From positions 124,001 to 188,000 of the forward strand of contig NZ_JAUSUQ010000005.1 in the NCBI RefSeq assembly GCF_030814135.1: a stretch of 64,000 nt of DNA. Direction: 5' to 3'. Each line of letters begins with the position of its first letter. Within the stretch, counting starts at the first letter, position 1. The notes under the pieces were generated by a model, which was not told the DNA's origin, ran no database searches, and saw only the letters and a list, made by a program, of their open reading frames with translations. A program made the position numbers and the translations under genes. The DNA comes from Caldalkalibacillus uzonensis. Lineage in GTDB: Bacteria; Bacillota; Bacilli; Caldalkalibacillales; Caldalkalibacillaceae. This document shows positions 7,764-16,929 of this stretch, one piece after another.

Positions 7764-8918
7764 ATGCCCTTTTATCATCGCTTGGGGCATGTTCCCCACA
7801 AGCGGCACACTCAATTTCGCAAAGCAGACGGTTCCTTGTATTTTGAGGAAGTCATGGGTACAAAAGGATTTTCCGGCATTCAATCCATTTTGTATCATCA
7901 TTACCCTCCAACCCGGGTGCAAGAAGCGGTCCTTGGGGAAAAGATGGAGATCGAGCTGGAAGAAACAACGGCTCTGCGCCACCGCCATTTTAAAACAGGG
8001 GCGATGACCACGGGCCAGGATGCCATCCGGGGCAGACGCTATTTGTTAGTTAATGAGGATGTTCAAATCGGCATCTGCACACCGACGAAAAGCATGACTT
8101 ACTTTTACCGCAATGGGTTAAAGGATGAGTTAATTTTTGTCCATGAAGGGGAAGGGGTGCTGGAAAGTGTGTTTGGAGAGCTTCCTTTCCGGGCGGGAGA
8201 TTATATCGTTATCCCTATCGGCACCACTTACCGTATGCATTTGACAGGAAATAATCACCGTCTGCTCATTGTGGAAGCAAACAGCCGTATTGAGGTTCCC
8301 AAACGCTACCGTAATGAATACGGCCAGTTGCTTGAGCATTCCCCGTTTTGTGAGCGGGATATCCGCATTCCTGAACGGTTAAACACATATGTGGAAGAGG
8401 GGCAGTATGACGTTTGGGTCAACGTGGATAATCAGCTGTATGTCTACCGTTTTAACCACCATCCTTTTGACGTGGTGGGCTGGGACGGTTATTTGTACCC
8501 CTGGATTTTTAATATTGGTGATTTTGAACCGGTCACTGGGCGGATTCACCAGCCTCCTCCGGTTCACCAAACGTTTGCCGGTCACAACTTCGTGGTTTGT
8601 TCCTTTGTGCCGCGCCTGTTTGATTATCATCCAGAGGCCATTCCAGCACCTTATCACCACAGCAACGTGAACAGTGATGAAGTGCTCTATTATGTGGATG
8701 GCCGTTTTATGAGTCGTAAGGGAATTGAAAAAGGGTCGATCACACTGCACCCCTCAGGCATCCCCCACGGTCCTCATCCGGGCACCATCGAAGCCAGTAT
8801 CGGTCAGAAAGAAACCCAGGAGTGTGCGGTGATGATCGACACCTTCCGCCCGCTCTCCGTAACCAGCTTTGCGTTAGCCTATGAGGATGAACAGTATATG
8901 CAAAGCTGGAGCAAATGA
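7764..8918 (+). CDS. hmgA: homogentisate 1,2-dioxygenase
   Basis: A 384-residue ring-cleaving Fe(II) dioxygenase opening homogentisate to maleylacetoacetate. Cupin-type architecture is seen: FRAGDYIVIPIGTTYR near the middle, then histidine-rich iron-site sequence in the C-terminal half (PPPVHQTFAGHNF, DYHPEAIPAPYHHSN, HPSGIPHGPHPG). ATG 7764 is chosen because AGGAGG at 7751-7756 is 7 bases upstream; the TTG at 7740 is inside the preceding gene. It completes the hpd-FAH-hmgA operon. Length is slightly shorter than the roughly 430-440 residues of proteobacterial and animal HmgA, as is common in bacilli. Confidence 0.92.
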   Translation: MPFYHRLGHVPHKRHTQFRKADGSLYFEEVMGTKGFSGIQSILYHHYPPTRVQEAVLGEKMEIELEETTALRHRHFKTGAMTTGQDAIRGRRYLLVNEDVQIGICTPTKSMTYFYRNGLKDELIFVHEGEGVLESVFGELPFRAGDYIVIPIGTTYRMHLTGNNHRLLIVEANSRIEVPKRYRNEYGQLLEHSPFCERDIRIPERLNTYVEEGQYDVWVNVDNQLYVYRFNHHPFDVVGWDGYLYPWIFNIGDFEPVTGRIHQPPPVHQTFAGHNFVVCSFVPRLFDYHPEAIPAPYHHSNVNSDEVLYYVDGRFMSRKGIEKGSITLHPSGIPHGPHPGTIEASIGQKETQECAVMIDTFRPLSVTSFALAYEDEQYMQSWSK

Positions 8919-8950
8919 ACCAGATGTTGTTCGGCAGTGGATCTGGCTGC

Positions 8951-9256
8951 TTAACTCTCCACTCTTAACACATGTCCGGTATCTGCATCCACCTTAAACT
9001 CCAAATAGTGCGGCTCCCCATCCACCAAGCCGGTCAGCCCGCACTGGTAGATGCGGTACTGGACACCCTCCATTTCCTCTGTTTGTGGTTCCACATGAAT
9101 CCAGCTTCCCACAATGGCCATGTGTTCTCTGTACTGTTTCTTCAGTGTCTCCACAATTGTTTCCGGTCGGATGGGTGCGTCCTGCGTTTGTTTGTACAAC
9201 AGGTAACCTCCTAAAGCTCCGGCAGCCATGCCCAGTAAAAAGCGGCCCCATTTCAT
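8951..9256 (-). CDS. small membrane-anchored PepSY-like protein
   Basis: A 101-residue protein: an N-terminal membrane anchor (LLGMAAGALGGYLLYK), then a soluble domain ending HYLEFKVDADTGHVLRVES, which has the strand pattern and D-x-x-T-G turn of PepSY domains. ATG 9256 has AGGAGGG 7 bases upstream on the minus strand. Monocistronic, convergent with hmgA and divergent from queE. A role in restraining proteases or binding ligands outside the membrane is known for some PepSY proteins; none is shown here. Confidence 0.65.
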   Translation of the reverse strand: MKWGRFLLGMAAGALGGYLLYKQTQDAPIRPETIVETLKKQYREHMAIVGSWIHVEPQTEEMEGVQYRIYQCGLTGLVDGEPHYLEFKVDADTGHVLRVES

Positions 9257-9458
9257 GGTCAAGCCCTCCTTAGTGTGATTTTCCCTTTCAAGATGACTTG
9301 GTTCTTATTGTATCTGTTTTGTATGGTAAAATCTATCCTGTCCAGGCAGACAGGGATTTAGTATTCCTAGTATGTAGTGTATACTATCTATGGGCAAAGA
9401 AAACAGAGCCTGACGTCTTGAGTGGTCGCCCTGGATTTTGAAAGTGGAGGCAGTTGAC

Positions 9459-10211
9459 GTGACATTCACATTACCGTCATTGGTTTGGAAGGAAACAACA
9501 TACACACCGCAGGAGATGGCCCGGTTCTCTGTCCCTATGGTGGAAATCTTTGAAACAGTGGAAGGGGAAGGGCTGAGAGCCGGTTTTCCAACCGTGTTTG
9601 TGCGTGTGTTCCATTGTAATCTGAGATGTGTGTGGTGTGATACCCCCTACAGTTATGCGCCGGCCAAACCGGAATTTGAGGCGACAGTTGAAGAGATCGT
9701 CCACAAGGTAAAGGGTTTTGCCAGCCGGGCGATCTGCCTGACGGGGGGAGAACCGCTGATCCATGGTCATAAATCTGCCGCCCTGATTCATGGTCTCAGC
9801 TATGTGGACTCGTTCGAGGACATCCATATTGAGACGAACGGGGCCATTGATCTTCAACCTTTTGCGAGAATAAGGGAGCAGGACCCAGTGTGGGACAAGA
9901 AAGTGCGCTTTATTATGGATTATAAACTGCCAGCCAGCGGGGAAATGGAGCGGATGATCCACTCCAACTTTGAATATCTGCGGAATGGGGACGAAATTAA
10001 GTTTGTCATTGGTTCGGATGAAGACTTTGAATGTGCCCTGAAGGTGATGGAACGTTATCACCGGCGGGGAACGGTGTTGATGAGTCCGGTGTGGGAGACG
10101 ATGCCGCCCATGAAGCTGGTGGAAAAAGTGTTGAGCCATGGTCTGGCCCATGTGAAAGTCAACCTGCAGCTGCATAAAATCATTTGGGACCCGGACCAAA
10201 GGGGAGTCTGA
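9459..10211 (+). CDS. queE: 7-carboxy-7-deazaguanine synthase
   Basis: A 250-residue radical-SAM enzyme of queuosine/preQ0 synthesis, turning 6-carboxytetrahydropterin into 7-carboxy-7-deazaguanine. The cluster ligands are C53-x3-C57-x2-C60 (FHCNLRCVWCDT); EIFETVEGEG precedes them and LTGGEPLI follows. GTG 9459 is chosen, with GGAGG 8 bases upstream. The in-frame TTG at 9438 lies before that ribosome site. queC follows 35 bases later. I looked for a preQ1 riboswitch in the leader and found none. Confidence 0.92.
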   Translation: MTFTLPSLVWKETTYTPQEMARFSVPMVEIFETVEGEGLRAGFPTVFVRVFHCNLRCVWCDTPYSYAPAKPEFEATVEEIVHKVKGFASRAICLTGGEPLIHGHKSAALIHGLSYVDSFEDIHIETNGAIDLQPFARIREQDPVWDKKVRFIMDYKLPASGEMERMIHSNFEYLRNGDEIKFVIGSDEDFECALKVMERYHRRGTVLMSPVWETMPPMKLVEKVLSHGLAHVKVNLQLHKIIWDPDQRGV

Positions 10212-10246
10212 ACGTTAAAGGTCTGAATGTGAAAGGAAGGAAGAGC

Positions 10247-10930
10247 ATGAAAAAAGCAGTGATTGTTTTGAGCGGAGGTTTGGATAGCACCACATGCATG
10301 GGCATTGCCCAGAGCCAAGGCTATGCGTTATATCCCCTTACGTTCCATTATGGACAGCGGCATAGCCGTGAAGTGGAACAGGCCAAACAAATTGCCGCTT
10401 ATTATCAGGCGGCTGATCACCGCATTGTGAATATTGGCTTTTTACGGGACATCGGGGGCAGCGCCTTGACCGATGACGCCATTAACGTGCCTGATCAAGG
10501 AGAAGAAAATGGGATTCCGCCCACTTATGTGCCGGCCCGCAACCTGATATTCCTGTCACTGGCTGCCGCTTATGCCGAAGTGGTGGGGGCGGAGAAGATT
10601 GTGATAGGGGTTAGTGCAGTCGATTACAGCGGATATCCAGATTGCCGTCCGGAATTTATTGACAGTCTGTCCCGCACCATCCAATTGGGCACCAAAGCGG
10701 GGGCGGAGGGACAAGCCATTTCCATCGATACACCGATCATTCATTTGAGCAAAGCCGAAACCATTGCCTGGGGGATGAAACTGGGTGTTCCCTATCACTT
10801 GACCACTTCCTGTTATAAAGGAGGCGAAGTGGCCTGCGGGCAATGTGACAGTTGCCGTTTGCGCATCAAAGGCTTTAAAGAAGCCGGTTACCGCGATCCT
10901 TTGCCATATGCCATCACCATTGATTGGTAA
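10247..10930 (+). CDS. queC: 7-cyano-7-deazaguanine synthase
   Basis: A 227-residue ATP-dependent amidoligase/nitrile synthase making preQ0. It shows the PP-loop SGGLDSTT near residues 9-16, the YVPARNLIFLS motif, and a C-terminal zinc site C189, C197, C200, C203 (CYKGG...CGQCDSC). ATG 10247 has GGAAGG about 7 bases upstream. Co-transcribed with queE; queD and queF are not adjacent, unlike the four-gene que operon of Bacillus subtilis. An imperfect tandem repeat (GTCTGAACGTTAAAG / GTCTGAATGTGAAAG) sits between the two genes. Confidence 0.93.
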   Translation: MKKAVIVLSGGLDSTTCMGIAQSQGYALYPLTFHYGQRHSREVEQAKQIAAYYQAADHRIVNIGFLRDIGGSALTDDAINVPDQGEENGIPPTYVPARNLIFLSLAAAYAEVVGAEKIVIGVSAVDYSGYPDCRPEFIDSLSRTIQLGTKAGAEGQAISIDTPIIHLSKAETIAWGMKLGVPYHLTTSCYKGGEVACGQCDSCRLRIKGFKEAGYRDPLPYAITIDW

Positions 10931-10984
10931 CGTTTCCTCCAACCCCCTATTGCCCCATTGGGAGATCCCTTATATACTCATGGT

Positions 10985-11016
10985 AGTCTTTTTCACAATG
11001 AAAAAGACTTTTTTTA
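10985..11016 (+). terminator. terminator after queC
   Basis: A perfect 10-bp stem, AGTCTTTTTC / GAAAAAGACT, with loop ACAAT is followed by a run of T. Confidence 0.85.
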
Positions 11017-11093
11017 TTTTGCAGGGAAAAAACAGGGGATCGTCTTTGTGTAAGCCCTGCTTTTGATAGACACCAATTAAGGGAGGAGAAACT

Positions 11094-11753
11094 ATGTGGA
11101 AATCATATAAAGTACTATTTGTAGCTGCGCTTGGTTTGGCCTTTATGCTTGGCTTCACCTTGACAGCTGCCGATCAGGCCGAAGCGTCAGGCGTGATTGT
11201 CGACCAGGGCGACCGGGGCGGAGTGGTTTGGGATGTGCAACACCGCCTGCAACAATTAGGTTTGTACCAGATTAAAATGGATGGCGTATTTGGCTCCCAA
11301 ACCCGTCAGGCTGTTACTCAATTTCAACGTCAGTATGGTCTTCCTGCCACTGGTACAGTAGATTTGCAAACTTTGCGCACCTTGCGTGCCAATACCTTTA
11401 CAGCAGATGAGATTGAGATGATGGCCAAATTGGTGTACGGTGAAGCACGCGGTGAGTCATTTGAGGGCCAGGTGGCTGTTGCCGCTGTCGTATTAAACCG
11501 TGTGAACTCTCCAAAATTTCCCAATACCGTTAAAGGGGTTATCTTTGAACCCCGGGCCTTTACTGCAGTCGCTGACGGACAATATTACCAGCGTCCTAAT
11601 CGTGATGCATACCGTGCTGTTTATCACGCCATTCGCGGTTGGGATCCGTCAGAAGGGGCCTTGTATTACTTTAACCCGGACGTAGCCACATCCGGCTGGA
11701 TCTGGACTCGTCCGCAAATCAAGCGCATTGACAAGCATATCTTTGCCAAATAA
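11094..11753 (+). CDS. sleB: spore cortex-lytic enzyme SleB-like hydrolase
   Basis: A 219-residue secreted protein: signal peptide at residues 1-32 (hydrophobic core then AEASG), a peptidoglycan-binding type 1 domain at about 40-97 (VWDVQHRLQQLGLY, DGVFGSQTRQAVTQFQ), and a C-terminal hydrolase_2 domain with the catalytic glutamate in LVYGEARGES and the VAAVVLNRV helix. It hydrolyses cortex muramic-lactam peptidoglycan during spore germination. GGGAGG lies 8 bases before the ATG. The usual partner ypeB is not adjacent, so a vegetative SleB/CwlJ-family hydrolase is the alternative. Confidence 0.82.
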   Translation: MWKSYKVLFVAALGLAFMLGFTLTAADQAEASGVIVDQGDRGGVVWDVQHRLQQLGLYQIKMDGVFGSQTRQAVTQFQRQYGLPATGTVDLQTLRTLRANTFTADEIEMMAKLVYGEARGESFEGQVAVAAVVLNRVNSPKFPNTVKGVIFEPRAFTAVADGQYYQRPNRDAYRAVYHAIRGWDPSEGALYYFNPDVATSGWIWTRPQIKRIDKHIFAK

Positions 11754-11812
11754 ACGGGGTGGGTGCACCCTGTTTGACCGATATATCAAATCGGTAGAGT
11801 ATGGTCATAGTA

Positions 11813-11843
11813 GAAGGAGCACTGTAACGGTGCTTCTTCTTTC
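11813..11843 (+). terminator. probable terminator after the sleB-like gene
   Basis: A 10-bp stem (GAAGGAGCAC with GTGCTTCTTC, one G-T pair) and a 7-base loop, followed by a short T-rich tail. Confidence 0.55.
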
Positions 11844-11975
11844 ATTGATTAGAAACAGACGTGAAATATGAACCATACAGATGTATAATAATAAGAAACC
11901 CGAAAAAAAGGAAATATAAAGACAACGTTTGGTGTAAAATGGTAATCAAAGAGGGGAAAGAGAGGAGAAGCGGGC

Positions 11976-13046
11976 ATGAACGAGGAACTTTTGCAACTGT
12001 TTAAGCGTCTGACAGAAACACCGGGTGCACCAGGATTTGAGCATGACGTGCGGGCGATCATGAGAGAAGAGTTAAGCAAGTATAGTGATGAGATCATCCA
12101 AGACAATTTGGGCAGCATTTTTGGTGTGAAGCAGGGAGAAAAAGCGGGCCCCCGCATTATGGTGGCCGGTCATATGGACGAAGTTGGCTTTATGGTGACT
12201 CATATTACGGACGAAGGCTTTATCCGTTTTCAGCCTCTGGGCGGCTGGTGGAGTCAAGTCCTGCTGGCACAGCGTGTACATATTATAACAGACAGCTGTC
12301 CGGTTGAAGGGGTTGTCGGTTCGATCCCTCCTCATGTTTTGTCTGAAGAGCAGCGTCAAAAGCCGATGGAGATTAAACAGATGTTTATTGACATCGGTGC
12401 TGACGATAAAGAAGACGCCGAACAGATTGGCGTGCGCCCTGGGCAGCCAATTGTCCCTGTTTGTCCGTTTACCCCCCTGGCTAATGGAAAAAAGATTATG
12501 GCCAAAGCATGGGACAACCGCTACGGTTGTGGTCTGGCCATCGAATTGCTCAAAGAATTGCAAGAAGAAAAATTGCCTAACCACGTCTATTCGGGAGCGA
12601 CGGTGCAGGAAGAAGTGGGTCTGCGGGGAGCGCAAACGGCGACTCATTTGATCGATCCAGATATTGGTTTTGCCCTTGATGCCGGTCCGGCTAACGATCT
12701 GCCGGGCACCAAAGACGGGTTTGGTAAAATTGGCCAAGGTGTTCTGTTGCGCATCTATGACCGTTCTATGATCGCTCACCCTGAGTTGCGTGACTTTATT
12801 TTAGATATTGCGGAGGCGGAAGGAATCCCGTATCAGTTTTTTGTTTCCCAGGGAGGAACAGATGCCGGCCGTATTCATACCAGTGGCAGCGGTGTGCCCA
12901 GTGCGGTGATCGGGATTTGTGCCCGCTATATCCACAGCCATGCGGCCATTGCCCATACCGATGATATTTTAGCCGCCAAAAAGCTGTTGGTTGCTTTGGT
13001 GAAAAAATTAGATAAGAGCACTGTGGAATCTATTAAACAGAGGTAA
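11976..13046 (+). CDS. ytoP: M42-family metallo-aminopeptidase
   Basis: A 356-residue co-catalytic zinc aminopeptidase of the M42 (glutamyl/deblocking aminopeptidase, FrvX/YsdC/YtoP) group. Metal and catalytic motifs are seen in order: AGHMDEVG near 66, KAWDNRYGC near 179, [12 protein letters not shown] near 211, ALDAG near 235 and YIHSHAA near 318. The neighbouring ytoQ-family gene matches the ytoP-ytoQ pairing of B. subtilis, which supports the symbol. GAGAGGAG precedes the ATG. It releases N-terminal residues from cytosolic peptides. Confidence 0.88.
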   Translation: MNEELLQLFKRLTETPGAPGFEHDVRAIMREELSKYSDEIIQDNLGSIFGVKQGEKAGPRIMVAGHMDEVGFMVTHITDEGFIRFQPLGGWWSQVLLAQRVHIITDSCPVEGVVGSIPPHVLSEEQRQKPMEIKQMFIDIGADDKEDAEQIGVRPGQPIVPVCPFTPLANGKKIMAKAWDNRYGCGLAIELLKELQEEKLPNHVYSGATVQEEVGLRGAQTATHLIDPDIGFALDAGPANDLPGTKDGFGKIGQGVLLRIYDRSMIAHPELRDFILDIAEAEGIPYQFFVSQGGTDAGRIHTSGSGVPSAVIGICARYIHSHAAIAHTDDILAAKKLLVALVKKLDKSTVESIKQR

Positions 13047-13053
13047 GATCGGG

Positions 13054-13635
13054 ATGCTGAACCAAAAAGTGATCTACGTTGGCAGTGAAAACCCAGCTAA
13101 AATTAAGGCGGTAGAGCTGGCCATTGCCCACATCATCAGTGTCGAGAAGCAACATGATCATGCTGGAAATCCTGCGGCCCTGGAGGGGGTCAAGGTATTG
13201 GGGCGGTCCGTTCCTTCAGGTGTGTCTGCCCAGCCCCGCTCCGATGAGGAGACAATCCAGGGTGCGCTTAATCGCTGCAGGGTTTTGAAAAAGGAATCTC
13301 CCGGGGCGATTTGCATCGGACTGGAAGGGGGCGTGCAGGAGAGTTCTCATGGCTTATTACTGACCAATTGGGGAGCGCTGATCGATGAAAAGGGACAAAC
13401 CTATATTGCCGGCGGCCTCCGTCTGCCTTTGCCTGCTGCCATAGCAGATGAGATACGGGCAGGACAGGAATTGGGCACCGTGATCGACGGGTATGCTCGG
13501 CAAACCAATGTGCGGCAAAAAGAAGGAGCCGTCGGCATCCTCACCCAAGGATACATCGACCGCTCCCAGCTCTTTTGTGATATTGTTTTACTTCTGTTTG
13601 GACAGATGAAACATTATTCGGCAGCGAAGATATAA
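13054..13635 (+). CDS. DUF84 inosine/xanthosine triphosphatase-like protein
   Basis: A 193-residue DUF84 protein related to YjjX/Maf-type non-canonical purine NTP phosphatases that clean ITP/XTP from the pool. Seen: an N-terminal VGSENPAKIKAVE nucleotide-binding turn, QPRSDEETIQGALNR near 69 and GLEGGVQE near 90. It starts 7 bases after the aminopeptidase gene, so it shares that transcript. Its end overlaps the convergent ytoQ-like gene by 22 bases. Substrate is inferred from family. Confidence 0.8.
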   Translation: MLNQKVIYVGSENPAKIKAVELAIAHIISVEKQHDHAGNPAALEGVKVLGRSVPSGVSAQPRSDEETIQGALNRCRVLKKESPGAICIGLEGGVQESSHGLLLTNWGALIDEKGQTYIAGGLRLPLPAAIADEIRAGQELGTVIDGYARQTNVRQKEGAVGILTQGYIDRSQLFCDIVLLLFGQMKHYSAAKI

Positions 13636-14060
13636 GCCAAGGCCTCGATCGCTTGCTCCGGTGTCTCCACAACCACCTGGGCGTTGTTGGCGATTTCCTT
13701 TAAAGCGTGATGCAACTCTTTGGCCCGCACCAGGATAAGGGGTTTATTTAAGGCGATGGCGATGCCGGCATCCATGGCGGCATTCCACTGCTTGTATTTT
13801 TCTCCAAATACAGCAACCACCACGTCGGCTTTATTCATTAAGACACGGGTGCGCAAATTATTGATTTGGGATGCCGCTTCATCCTTCAGAATGGCGTTGG
13901 GCTGCGGACCTAAAATTTCTTCACCAATATCGTCCGAACGGTCATGGTTATCCATGGGACCGACGAAATCTAAAGGGAGATTTCTCTTTTCAGCCAGCTG
14001 TTTAAATTCCTCACGCCACGGACTGTGGATTTGACCTGCCAGATACACGGTGAGTCTCAT
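13614..14060 (-). CDS. ytoQ: YtoQ-family protein
   Basis: A 148-residue protein with the YtoQ start MRLTVYLAGQIHSPWREEF, then NNLRTRVLMNKADVVVAVFGEKYKQWNAAMDAG, giving the Rossmann-like layout of nucleoside 2-deoxyribosyltransferase relatives. Two consecutive ATGs (14063 and 14060) follow AGGAGG; 14060 gives the better 8-base spacing. Function is not established in the family. Its adjacency to the M42 peptidase gene matches other bacilli. Confidence 0.82.
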   Translation of the reverse strand: MRLTVYLAGQIHSPWREEFKQLAEKRNLPLDFVGPMDNHDRSDDIGEEILGPQPNAILKDEAASQINNLRTRVLMNKADVVVAVFGEKYKQWNAAMDAGIAIALNKPLILVRAKELHHALKEIANNAQVVVETPEQAIEALAYIFAAE

Positions 14061-14263
14061 CATTATCTCCTCCTTGTGCATTGTCATTTCCTAATCCATT
14101 TCTTCTGGCCTCCATAAATAATAGTTCCCTTTGCCCCGCAAAAATCCTCCAAAACTTGAAATTTTTTTGGGGTGTTTTGATCCTCATAAACTAGGCAAGT
14201 GCTTCGAAATAAGGTATGATATCTTTTGATGTCATGTGATTTGGTCGATGAGGAGGGACCATC

Positions 14264-16849
14264 ATGAATGAAGCAGCAGATTCCAAAGAGAAAAGAAACC
14301 GAAAAAGAAAACGCAAAATTAACTATAAATCTGTGGCTTTATCCTTGCTTGTTTTATGTCTTGTTTTAGCTTTTGCCTTGTTGGCTTTTATTGGCGTCAC
14401 TTTGGCCAAAAACTACGAGATTGATGAAGCACTGCTCGATATGCGGCAAACCTCGAAGATCTTTGACCGCGAAGGCAACCAAGTGGATCAGCTGTACTTT
14501 GAAAACAGGGAGTATGTGCCCATTGAAGAGATTCCTGACATGGTTCGCAGTGCGTTTATTGCGGTGGAGGACCAACGTTTCTATGAGCATAACGGGGTCG
14601 ACATACGGGGGATTGCCCGTGCCTTTTTCCGGAACTTGCTGGCGGGGGGAACCGTTGAGGGAGGCAGCACGATTACCCAGCAGCTGGCCAAGAATGTTTT
14701 TCTCTCCCATGAACGGACCTATATGCGCAAGCTGCAAGAGGCTCTGATTGCCATCAACTTGGAGCGGCGCTATACCAAAGATGAGATTTTAGAGATGTAT
14801 TTGAACTATATTTATTTGGGAGCGGGGGCACATGGAATTAAAGCCGCCTCCAAAACATACTTTGGCAAAGATGACTTGAACGACTTAACGATCAGCGAAG
14901 TGGCCTTGCTGGCTGCCTTGCCAAAAGCGCCTAACCATTATAACCCGTTGGAGGAAGAAAACCGTGAGCGCAGCGAACAGCGCCGCCAGCTGGTGTTGCG
15001 TATCATGCAAGAGCAGGGCATTATTACTGAAGAAGAACGTGAGGTTGCTGCCAGCCAGGAGTTGGAGCTCAACCCTCAACGTTCAACCAAGAACGCAGCG
15101 TTCAACACTTTTGTAGATATGGTGTTGGAAGAAGCGAAGGAATTGTATGGTTTGACCATTGATGATATTTACACAGGCGGTTACGAGATTCACACCACCC
15201 TGGACGTCCGGGCTCAGGAGATTATGCATGAAGCACTCCGGGCAGACGGGCCAATGGCTGACCAGTTGTTTCCGCCGAACGGTCCCGAGCAAATTGTGCA
15301 AGGCAGCATGGTGATCCTGGATCATCATACGGGTGCGGTTCTGGCCGTTACCGGCGGACGTGACTATGAGCCGAGGGGATTAAACCGGGCCAACCGGGAT
15401 TCCCGCTCTCCGGGCTCGGCCATTAAACCGATTACTGTTTATGCACCTGCCTTGGAGGCAGGTTGGAATCCTTATGCCACGGTCCGGGATGAGCAGAGGG
15501 ATTATAACGGATATACTCCTCGGAATTATACCAGACGTTATTATGGCCCAGTCACCATGATGTACGCGTTGGAGCAGTCGCTTAATGCTGGAGCGGTCTG
15601 GTTGCTAAACGAAATCGGGTTGAGCAAAGGATTGCAGTCAGCTGAGGCCTTTGGCATCAAAACAGAACCCAATGTGGGCTTGGCAGTTGCACTGGGAGGA
15701 GGGGTCCAGACCTCGCCCATGTCTATGGCCAGGGCGTATTCTGCCTTTGCTAACCAGGGCGTGATTATGGAGCCTTACTTCATCGAGAAAATCGTTGACC
15801 AGCGTGGTGACACTGTGGCGGTTCACCAACCCAAGCATGAGCGTGTGATCAGTGACCAAACGGCTTGGTACATGACTGAAATGCTGGTCAATGTGGTTAA
15901 GAACGGAACGGGACGCAATGCCCAGTTTGCTCATCCTGTCGCCGGAAAAACAGGAACAAATCAATATGAACCTGCGGATGGAAACCAGGATGCCTGGTTT
16001 GTAGGCTATACGCCCTACTTTACTGCCGCGGTGTGGATGGGCTTTGACCAGACCGATGTGCAGCATACCATTAACACGACTGGTGGAGGACTGCCAGCCC
16101 AGCTGTATAAACATGTGATGTCGCAAGTGCTGGAGAACTATCCGGTTAAACAGTTTGAGCGCCCGGCAGGTGTTGAGGAGTTAAAACCCCCAATCCGCTT
16201 GCAGCAAATTACAGACTTAAAAGCCTTCTTACGTCTCACAGGTGACTTTACTTTTGCAGTTGATCTGGAATTTACCCAGCAGCAAGATGAACGGGTAGCT
16301 TACAACATTTACCGTATCAGTGAAGTGAGTGGTTCACGTTCACTGGTGGCCACGATCAGCAAGGGTGAAACATGGAGCGATCATAATGTCCAGCTAAACG
16401 AAAGCTACAGCTATGAAGTGGCACCTGTCAATACGGAAACAGGTGAAGAAGGCCCTGTCTCCAACCGGGCTACAGTGGTGATCTCTTTAGAGTATCCGTT
16501 CTTCAGACGACCGGAAGATATGGATGAAGAAGCATTTGAAAAATGGTTGCGTGAAATGCTTGGCGATGAAGAGGAAGAACCGGCAGAGGAAGAAGTTGAG
16601 GAAGAACAAGAAGAGCAGGAAGATAATGAAGAGGATAAAAGGAACAAAGAGAATCAAGAGAAAGGTAAGGAAAAACGGGAGGAGAAAAAGCCTGAAAAAG
16701 ATAAAAAAGAAGATGGCGATCAAGGATCACCGGACGGAGGCGATGATGACGGCGACGACGGCCAAGGAGACGGTGATGGTGACGACAGTGACAATGAATC
16801 CGATTCCGCCGAGGCGGGGCGCATCCGGATTGTTGTCTCCAGTCCCTAA
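14264..16849 (+). CDS. class A penicillin-binding protein (PBP1A type) with charged tail
   Basis: An 861-residue bifunctional peptidoglycan synthase. A basic N-terminus is followed by one TM helix (about 27-48). The glycosyltransferase domain has EDQRFYEHNGVD near 101 and GGSTITQQLAKN near 137. The transpeptidase domain has the active serine in SPGSAIKP near 385, SLN near 440 and KTGT near 562. A fibronectin-III-like domain follows, then about 100 residues made almost wholly of Glu, Lys, Asp and Gly. Such a low-complexity polyanionic tail on the outer face is unusual in length and would suit the wall of an alkaliphile. GAGGAGGG precedes the ATG. Confidence 0.93.
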   Translation: MNEAADSKEKRNRKRKRKINYKSVALSLLVLCLVLAFALLAFIGVTLAKNYEIDEALLDMRQTSKIFDREGNQVDQLYFENREYVPIEEIPDMVRSAFIAVEDQRFYEHNGVDIRGIARAFFRNLLAGGTVEGGSTITQQLAKNVFLSHERTYMRKLQEALIAINLERRYTKDEILEMYLNYIYLGAGAHGIKAASKTYFGKDDLNDLTISEVALLAALPKAPNHYNPLEEENRERSEQRRQLVLRIMQEQGIITEEEREVAASQELELNPQRSTKNAAFNTFVDMVLEEAKELYGLTIDDIYTGGYEIHTTLDVRAQEIMHEALRADGPMADQLFPPNGPEQIVQGSMVILDHHTGAVLAVTGGRDYEPRGLNRANRDSRSPGSAIKPITVYAPALEAGWNPYATVRDEQRDYNGYTPRNYTRRYYGPVTMMYALEQSLNAGAVWLLNEIGLSKGLQSAEAFGIKTEPNVGLAVALGGGVQTSPMSMARAYSAFANQGVIMEPYFIEKIVDQRGDTVAVHQPKHERVISDQTAWYMTEMLVNVVKNGTGRNAQFAHPVAGKTGTNQYEPADGNQDAWFVGYTPYFTAAVWMGFDQTDVQHTINTTGGGLPAQLYKHVMSQVLENYPVKQFERPAGVEELKPPIRLQQITDLKAFLRLTGDFTFAVDLEFTQQQDERVAYNIYRISEVSGSRSLVATISKGETWSDHNVQLNESYSYEVAPVNTETGEEGPVSNRATVVISLEYPFFRRPEDMDEEAFEKWLREMLGDEEEEPAEEEVEEEQEEQEDNEEDKRNKENQEKGKEKREEKKPEKDKKEDGDQGSPDGGDDDGDDGQGDGDGDDSDNESDSAEAGRIRIVVSSP

Positions 16850-16894
16850 ATTCAGTTTTATTTAAGTGCATATTGAACATCAAATGCAGGCACA

Positions 16895-16929
16895 TAAAAG
16901 AGCCCCCAACATGATGTGGGGCTCTTTTA
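16895..16929. terminator. bidirectional terminator between the PBP gene and selB
   Basis: A perfect 12-bp stem, TAAAAGAGCCCC / GGGGCTCTTTTA, has A and T runs on its two sides, so it can end transcription from both directions. The selB stop codon lies inside its right arm. Confidence 0.8.

Noticed and set aside
9270-9458. A preQ1 riboswitch upstream of queE
   Set aside because: I could not find the class I hairpin plus A-rich tail or any other preQ1 pattern; only a loose TAGTA...TACTA inverted repeat is present.
16411-16895. Several hydrophobic or basic open frames opposite the acidic PBP tail
   Set aside because: They are shadows of a low-complexity GAA/GAG/GAT-rich coding sequence.
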